From Heterohyrax brucei (Eukaryota; Chordata; Mammalia; Hyracoidea; Procaviidae): 64,000 nt of DNA. The stretch lies in NCBI GenBank assembly GCA_028571685.1, contig CM053152.1:17740001-17804000 (forward strand), in the 5' to 3' direction. Both the position numbers and the translations under genes were made by a program. The notes beneath the pieces are model-generated. The model was not told the DNA's origin. It did no database searches and saw only the letters and a list, made by a program, of their open reading frames with translations. This document shows, piece by piece, positions 58,996 to 64,000 of the stretch (position 1 is the first letter of the stretch; each line of letters starts with the position of its first letter).

Positions 58996-59316
58996 TCAAT
59001 GAATTTTTGAAGTGTTTTCATCAGTTCTGCTTGTTACTGGCCGCTCTGCCCTTTCTTCATCAGTGACAAATTCTCTCCCCTCAGAAAAATGTTTAATCGA
59101 TTTGTATACTGCTATTTTCTTCCTGGCATTATTCCCGTAAACCTGTACTAGCATGGCCCTGATTTCACTTCCACTCTTGTGAAGTTTAGCAAGAAATTTA
59201 ATGTTTGTTTGTTGCTCTAATTCAAGCTCTGATATTCTCGTGATGGCACACAAAAACATGCAACAACAATAATGAACGCCACTCAGCAAGACACCACCAC
59301 ACATCAACACGGACAT
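58996..59316 (-). pseudogene. Mariner transposase, N-terminal (HTH) block
   Basis: A 106-codon frame contains 'LEQQTNIKFLAKLHKSGSEI', 'MLVQVYGNNARKK', 'HFSEGREFVTDEERAERPV' and 'TSRTDENTSKIH'. This is the paired helix-turn-helix DNA-binding start of a mariner transposase. The remainder lies on the other side of L1-F at 53405-53780. Only scattered substitutions separate it from the usual family wording. Confidence 0.87.
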
Positions 59317-59360
59317 AGCTGTGAGACATTGTTATAAAACCTTTCTGAGTTGTTTATACA

Positions 59361-59527
59361 GTGCCCTGATGGTGTAGTGGTTAAGTGCTATGTCTGCAAA
59401 CCAATAGGTTGGCAGTTCAAACCCTCCAGATGCTCACTGGAAGCTCTATAGGACAGTTCTACTCTGCCCTATAGGTCATTATGAGTTAGAATTGACACAG
59501 TGGCAGTAGGTTTGGTTTGGTTTGGGC
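59361..59527 (+). mobile_element. AfroSINE-type SINE inside mariner
   Basis: The head 'gtgccctgatggtgtagtgg', the B-box-like 'cagttcaaaccc', the body 'agctctataggacagttcta' and the end 'tgagttagaattgacacagt' with a 'ggtttggtttggtttggg' tail show a full-length copy. It separates the mariner transposase start from the right inverted repeat. Confidence 0.92.
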
Positions 59528-59578
59528 CAACATAAGCACACAGTGACAAGTTTGTGAACTTAATTGCCAGACCCCATA

Positions 59579-60300
59579 CAGTGACCCAGAGTTCTTTGAA
59601 AATAAAGTTAGCTCTTTAGTGCCCAAATCCAAACACCAAATTGCAGTTCATCAAGAATCACTAAATGAAATGCTTAACTAAATGATCAAGCAAAAATCTA
59701 AGAACAATTCTCTTTAATCAAACAGTTAGTTTTTAAACAATATGGTGAACAAAACTTACGAAAACATGAAAAAGAGAATAAAAAAGGATAAATGATGTCT
59801 CATTTTCTGACAGCCTTTTTCCCGTCATTGTCAAAAGAACATGGAGTCTAGAACAAGACTGGTTTGCCAGCTTGTTCTCTGCAGTCCAGGTCTCCTCAAG
59901 GTCACTGGATTCTCAATCTCAGAAGAATACTTACGGACAACACCACTAATTTTCCCAGTGTAAAATTACCATTGAAATTATAGTTAAGCAATAACAAAGG
60001 TATTATTTGGCATATATTGCAAGAGGCAAAAATCAGAATTGGACATGCTGCCTCAGTCCAAAGAATACTACAGAACCGTCAGTATATATATATATATATG
60101 TATTGACATTACAAAAGGACAAAATCATTAAAAGTGTCACACTTTCACAGACTGGCTAAATACTGCTAAATTGCCATGATTCTACATTTTGAATTGTCTT
60201 TCTTATTAATCGTTGGTACAAATTGCAGTAAGGACAGTCAGGAGGGTCTTCATTGGTCCAATAAATTTTACTCAGCGGCAATGGGTAATAGAAAAAGAGG
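59579..60300. other. Unassigned AT-rich sequence with (TA)n
   Basis: Apart from a TA run at about 60083-60099, no repeat or gene was recognised. Confidence 0.45.
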
Positions 60301-60462
60301 AGCCCTGGTGGTCGTGTGATTAGTCGCTTGTCTGCTAACCAAAAGATCAGCAGTTCGAAACTGCCAACTACTTCTTGAAAATCCTGTGATGGGGTTCTCT
60401 GTTCTATAGGGTTGCTATGAGTCAGAATTGACTTGATGACAAACTAGTTTTGCTTTGGTTTA
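60301..60462 (+). mobile_element. AfroSINE-type SINE
   Basis: The head 'ggagccctggtggtcgtgtg', the B-box-like 'cagttcgaaactgcc' and the end 'gctatgagtcagaattgact' are all present. The tail is 'ttttgctttggttt'. Confidence 0.93.
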
Positions 60463-60523
60463 ACAGAAAATGATAAAAGTAGAAAATATGTAGGTCTTGT
60501 GCTCTATATAAGATTTTTTATGT

Positions 60524-60573
60524 GAGCCAGCCAGCCAAGTGTCATCGGCAGTTCAAATCCACCAGGTGCTCCT
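60524..60573. mobile_element. Rearranged SINE scrap, probable twin priming
   Basis: An antisense SINE 3' end ('agccagccaagtgtcatcg') is joined to a sense piece from the SINE front half ('ggcagttcaaatccaccagg', 'tgctcc'). The flanks 'tttttatgtga' and 'tttttacatga' agree at 9 of 11 positions. The arrangement mirrors the inverted L1 at 55445-55593. Confidence 0.6.
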
Positions 60574-60774
60574 TTTTACATGAACGGTTCCTTAAAAGGT
60601 ATTGTTTTTATACCTCAGGGTCTATTGATGTTTTCTTGTGAGCACAGCTCCAACTGGGCCTCATTTCTTTTTTTTTTATAATGAATAAATTTAATATCAG
60701 TTTATTTGGCCAAAAAAAACCTGTTATATATATTTGAACCAATGGACTTCAATTTTACTTTCTTTTGTTAAAAA
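60574..60774. other. AT-rich spacer before L1-E
   Basis: Poly(T) and AT-rich sequence. The end of L1-E lies near 60775, and some of this may be its tail. Confidence 0.4.
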
Positions 60775-61764
60775 ATTCTATTGTACCTTTAAGTGAAAAT
60801 TTACAATCCAAGCCAATTTGTCATACAAAAACACCTCACACACAACTCTATACAACTCTAGCTGCACTCCCCTTCCTGTGACAGCACACTCTTCCTTTCT
60901 ACCCTGTACTTCCAGTATTCATTCAACCAACTCCTCTCCAGTACCCATCTTACCTCTGCTCAGGAGCTGCCCCAACAGCCTCACATATATATTTAAGCCA
61001 AGAAACACACTCTTCCCCATCATCAGTATGTCCCATAGTCCAGTCCAGTCTTTGTCTGGAGAGTTAGCTTTGGTACTGGTTTCAGTCTGAGCCAGCAGAG
61101 AATTCAGGGGCCATGTCCTCAGGGGATGCTCCAGGACATTGGACTGGTCTTTTAATAGACCTACACCTGCATTTTTCTCCTGCTAAGTCAGGAATTCTAG
61201 TTTGATTTCCCTGCCAGGGAAGTTGTTGGTGGTGGCCAGGCACCATCTAGTTCTTTTGGACTCATGTTAATGTAGTCTCCAAATTACATGGCCTCTTTTG
61301 TATCCTGGGCAAATATTCTCCTTGTATTTTTGTTGTCCTTCTTTCTTTTCTGCTCCAGGTGGATTGGGATCAATTAGATGGCAGATTTTCAGACCCCAGA
61401 CAACACTCACCAAAATAGGATGCAGAACATTTTCATTTAAAAAAAAAAAAAAACTAGTTATGACAATTGACCTAGATATCCTTGAAGCCATGGTCCCCAG
61501 ACCCCATCACCTGCTACTGTGACCTTCAAAATGTTGGGTTGTGTTTAGGAAACTTCTCAGCTTTTGCATCGAGCAGCATTAGTCTGCCTTCTACTGCACA
61601 GCATCACTCCCTTAACCTAACCCAATTGCTATCTGCTATATAGTCTATAAATACTCCTTTCCTTCCATCTCCTCCCTTGTAACCATCAAAGATTATTTTC
61701 TTCTGTGCTTAAACCTTTACTTGAGTCCTTTTAGTAGTGGTCTCATATAATATTTGTCCTTTTG

Positions 61765-64000
61765 TGACTAATTTTACTTAGTATGTCTTCCAAATGATCC
61801 TACGTTATCAGATGTTTCCCAAGATAATCATTGTTCTTTATCATTTACCATGGTTTGTTTATCCATTCATCTATTGGTGTGCAGGAAGGTCAATGCCATC
61901 TTTCTTCTATTGTGGACGTTGCTGCAATAAACATTGGTTGATGTATCTATTCATGTGGTAGAACTTATTTCTCTAGGATACATGCCAAGCAGTGGGATTG
62001 CTGGATCATATGCCAAGTGCCGTCGAGTCGGATCCGACTCATGGCGATATGGCATTTCTATATTTAGCTTTTTAAGAAAGCACCAAACCAATTTCCAAAG
62101 TATTTGTACCATTTTACATTCCCATAAGCTGTGTAGAAGAGTTCTAATCTCTCCATAACCTCCCCAACATTTACTATTTTGTGGTTTGGGATTAATGTAA
62201 GTCTTATTGGGATGACATGATATCTCATTGTACTTTTGCTTTGGATTTTCGTAATAGCTAATCATTGTGCGCATTTCCTCATATATTTGTTAGCTACTTG
62301 AGCATCTTTGTCCATTTTTTAATTGGGTTATTTGTCTTTTTGTTGTTGAGGCTTTACAGCACCCTATCAATTGTGGAGATTAGAAGCTGACCAGATTCAT
62401 GGTAGCCAATTTTTTTTTCTCAGTCTGTGGGTAGTCTTTTTAGTTTTTTGGTGAAGTCTTTGGATCAGCATAAATGTTTGATTTTTAGGAGTTCCCACTT
62501 ATCTATCTTCTCTTCTGCTTTTTGCACACTGTTATTACTATTTTGCAGTCTGTTTATGCCATGTATTAGGGCTCCCACTATTGTCCCTATTATTGCTTCC
62601 ATGATCTTTATTGTTATAGGTTTTATATTTAGGTCTTCGATTCATTTTGAGTTAGCTATTTGTGCATGGAGCAATATATGGGTCTTGTTCCTTTTTTTAA
62701 AGGTGTATATCTAGTTTGGTTAACATCTTTTGTTGAAGAAACTGTTTTTTCCCCAGTTCACAGACTTTGGGTCTTTGCCAAATACCAGCCGCTTATAGGT
62801 GGATGGCGTTATATCTGGATTCTCTACTCCGTTCCACTGATCCATCCATCTGGTTTTGTACCAGTACCAGGCTGTTTTGACTACCATGGCAGTGTAATAG
62901 GTTCTAAAGTCAGATAATGTGAGGCCTCCCACTTCACTCTTCTTCAGTAATGCCTTACTTCTCCAAGCCTTTTTCCCTTTCCATATGGAGTTGGTGATTT
63001 GTTTCTCCATCTCATTAAAAAATGGCATGAGAATTTATATTAGGATTGCATCATATCAATAGATCACTTTGGGTAGACATTTTCATAGTTTTAAGTCTTC
63101 CTATCCATTAGCAAGGTAATTTTCTGCACTTACATTGTTCTCTGTTGGTTTCTTGCAGTAGCCTTGTAATTTCTTTGTATAGCTCTTTTATGTCACTGGT
63201 TAGATTTATTCCGAAGTATTTTATCTTCTCAGAGGCTATTGTAAATATATTTATTGGGTGATTTCCTCTTTGATGGTTTCTTTGTTGGTGTAAAGGAATC
63301 TGAGTGATTTATCTATGTTTATATTCTATCCTGATACTTTTCTGAACTCTTGGTTAGCTCTGGTAGTTTTTTGGGTGATTCTTTAGGGTTTTCTGTGTAT
63401 AAGATGATATTGTCTGCAAATACAGACACTTTTATTCTTTCTTACCAATTTGATTGCCTTTTATTTCTATGTTTTGCCTGACTGATCTGACTAGAACCTC
63501 CAGGACAATGCTGAATAAAGGTAGTGACAAAGGGCATCCCTGTCTGGTTCCTGTTCTTAAGGGGAATGCTTTTAGACTCCCTTTATTTAGGGTAATGATA
63601 GCTGTTGACTTTGCATAGATGCCTCTTGTTATAATAAGGAAAATCCCTTCTATTCCTATTTTGCTGAGAGTTTTTAACATGAAAGTGTGTTGGACTTTAT
63701 CAGATGCCTTCTCTGTATCATTGACAAAATCAAATGATTTTTATCTTTTGTTTCATTTATGTAGTTGACTACATTAATTGTTTTTCTAATGCTGAACCAT
63801 CCTTGCATCCCTGGTATAAATCCACTTGTTTATGGTGAACTATTTTTTTGTTATGTTGTTGAATTCTATTGGCTAGAATTTTGTGGAGGAATTTTGAGCT
63901 AAGTTTGTGAGAGATTTTGGTATGTAGCTTTCCTTTTTTGCATTTGTGCTATCTTTACCCAATTTTGGTATCAGCGTTATGGTGGCTTCAAGGAATGAAT
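61765..64000 (-). pseudogene. L1-E ORF2, partial and broken
   Basis: From the window edge inward the minus strand shows reverse transcriptase text: 'EATITLIPKLG'-like near 63960, '[20 protein letters not shown]' at 63432-63680 and the F-ADD-equivalent near 63410. The thumb follows at 62720-63028 ('MEKQITNSIWKGKKAWRSKA', '[17 protein letters not shown]') and the C-terminus at 61951-62274. The last contains a 34 bp SINE-tail insert. The endonuclease lies outside the window. Confidence 0.87.
62008..62051. repeat. 34 bp SINE-tail insert (62013-62046) with CpGs intact
   Basis: L1-E should read 'ggatcatatggcatttc' here. Instead 34 bases (ccaagtgccgtcgagtcgga, then tccgactcatggcg) lie between two 'atatg' words at 62008-62012 and 62047-62051. 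They are the antisense SINE end, with all CpGs unmutated in an otherwise decayed L1, implying a recent event. Confidence 0.8.

Larger units (their letters stand above)
52395..59578 (-). mobile_element. Mariner DNA transposon with three nested insertions (body 52397-59576)
   Basis: The ends form inverted repeats: 'ggagtctgcaattaagtcca' at the left and, complemented, 'ggggtctggcaattaagttc' at the right. Each is next to TA (52395-52396 and 59577-59578). Subtracting the LTR-like insert, L1-F and the SINE leaves about 1.3-1.4 kb, the size of a complete mariner. The transposase is readable on the minus strand in three blocks: the N-terminus at 58996-59316, the middle at about 53405-53780 and the C-terminus at about 52440-52785. 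Confidence 0.88.
60775..64000 (-). mobile_element. L1 LINE, 3' half (L1-E), continues beyond window
   Basis: The 3' UTR (about 60775-61764) matches that of L1-B ('gtgacagcacactcttcctt', 'gccaggcaccatctagttct') rather than L1-D. ORF2 runs from about 61765 to the window edge on the minus strand. The copy is diverged, with many stops. Confidence 0.92.

Overview
This window is mammalian intergenic or intronic DNA built almost entirely from nested transposable elements. No host protein-coding exon, rRNA, functional tRNA or CRISPR array could be supported. The tRNA-headed SINE that recurs here (head like 'ccctggtggc...ggttaagtgct', B-box-like 'cagttcaaatcc', end like 'gctatgagtcggaatcgactcgacggca') is the AfroSINE type. 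Together with an RTE (BovB-like) LINE and several L1s, it points to an afrotherian, most likely an elephant. The species call is inferred from repeat content only.

Layout. 1-7061 is a sense L1 (L1-A) whose 5' end lies outside the window. It ends inside the 3' LTR of a large, ancient endogenous retrovirus (ERV) on the minus strand, which spans about 7062-43976. That ERV has a 5' LTR (43120-43976), a tRNA-Ser-like primer binding site (43094-43111), gag remnants, a protease with a DTG motif, reverse transcriptase, RNase H, integrase, and A-rich glycoprotein-like reading frames in the env position. It has been split by L1-B (10052-17592), L1-C (about 17957-24890), an RTE LINE (26487-27786), a short L1 3' fragment (29244-29730), full-length L1-D (33302-40510) and three SINEs. 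Without the insertions it would be roughly 12-13 kb.

43977-52396 is mostly unrecognised sequence. It carries SINE copies, an RTE fragment interrupted by a mariner-superfamily element with terminal inverted repeats, a MaLR-like LTR, a loose L1 5' end and another LTR-like block. 52397-59576 is a second mariner with clear inverted ends. It is interrupted by a 619 bp LTR-like insertion, by a 5'-truncated L1 (L1-F, with a perfect 16 bp target duplication) and by a SINE. L1-F itself contains a twin-primed L1 scrap and a SINE with a perfect 15 bp target duplication. From about 60775 to the window end is the 3' part of a minus-strand L1 (L1-E).

How the parts relate. Target-site duplications give a readable order of insertion. 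L1-D is the best preserved and probably youngest L1: one stop in ORF1, one stop and at least two frameshifts in ORF2, and a CpG-rich 5' UTR with a YY1-type site. The L1s would supply the machinery for L1 insertion. The RTE 3' end resembles the SINE 3' end and is the likely source of the SINE's machinery. The least expected signals are a series of 19-41 bp insertions that consist only of the SINE 3' tail, an 86 bp near-identical duplicated block carrying a CTCF-like motif inside ERV gag, monomer-like tandem repeats in the L1-B promoter region, and glycoprotein-like frames in a class III-like ERV.
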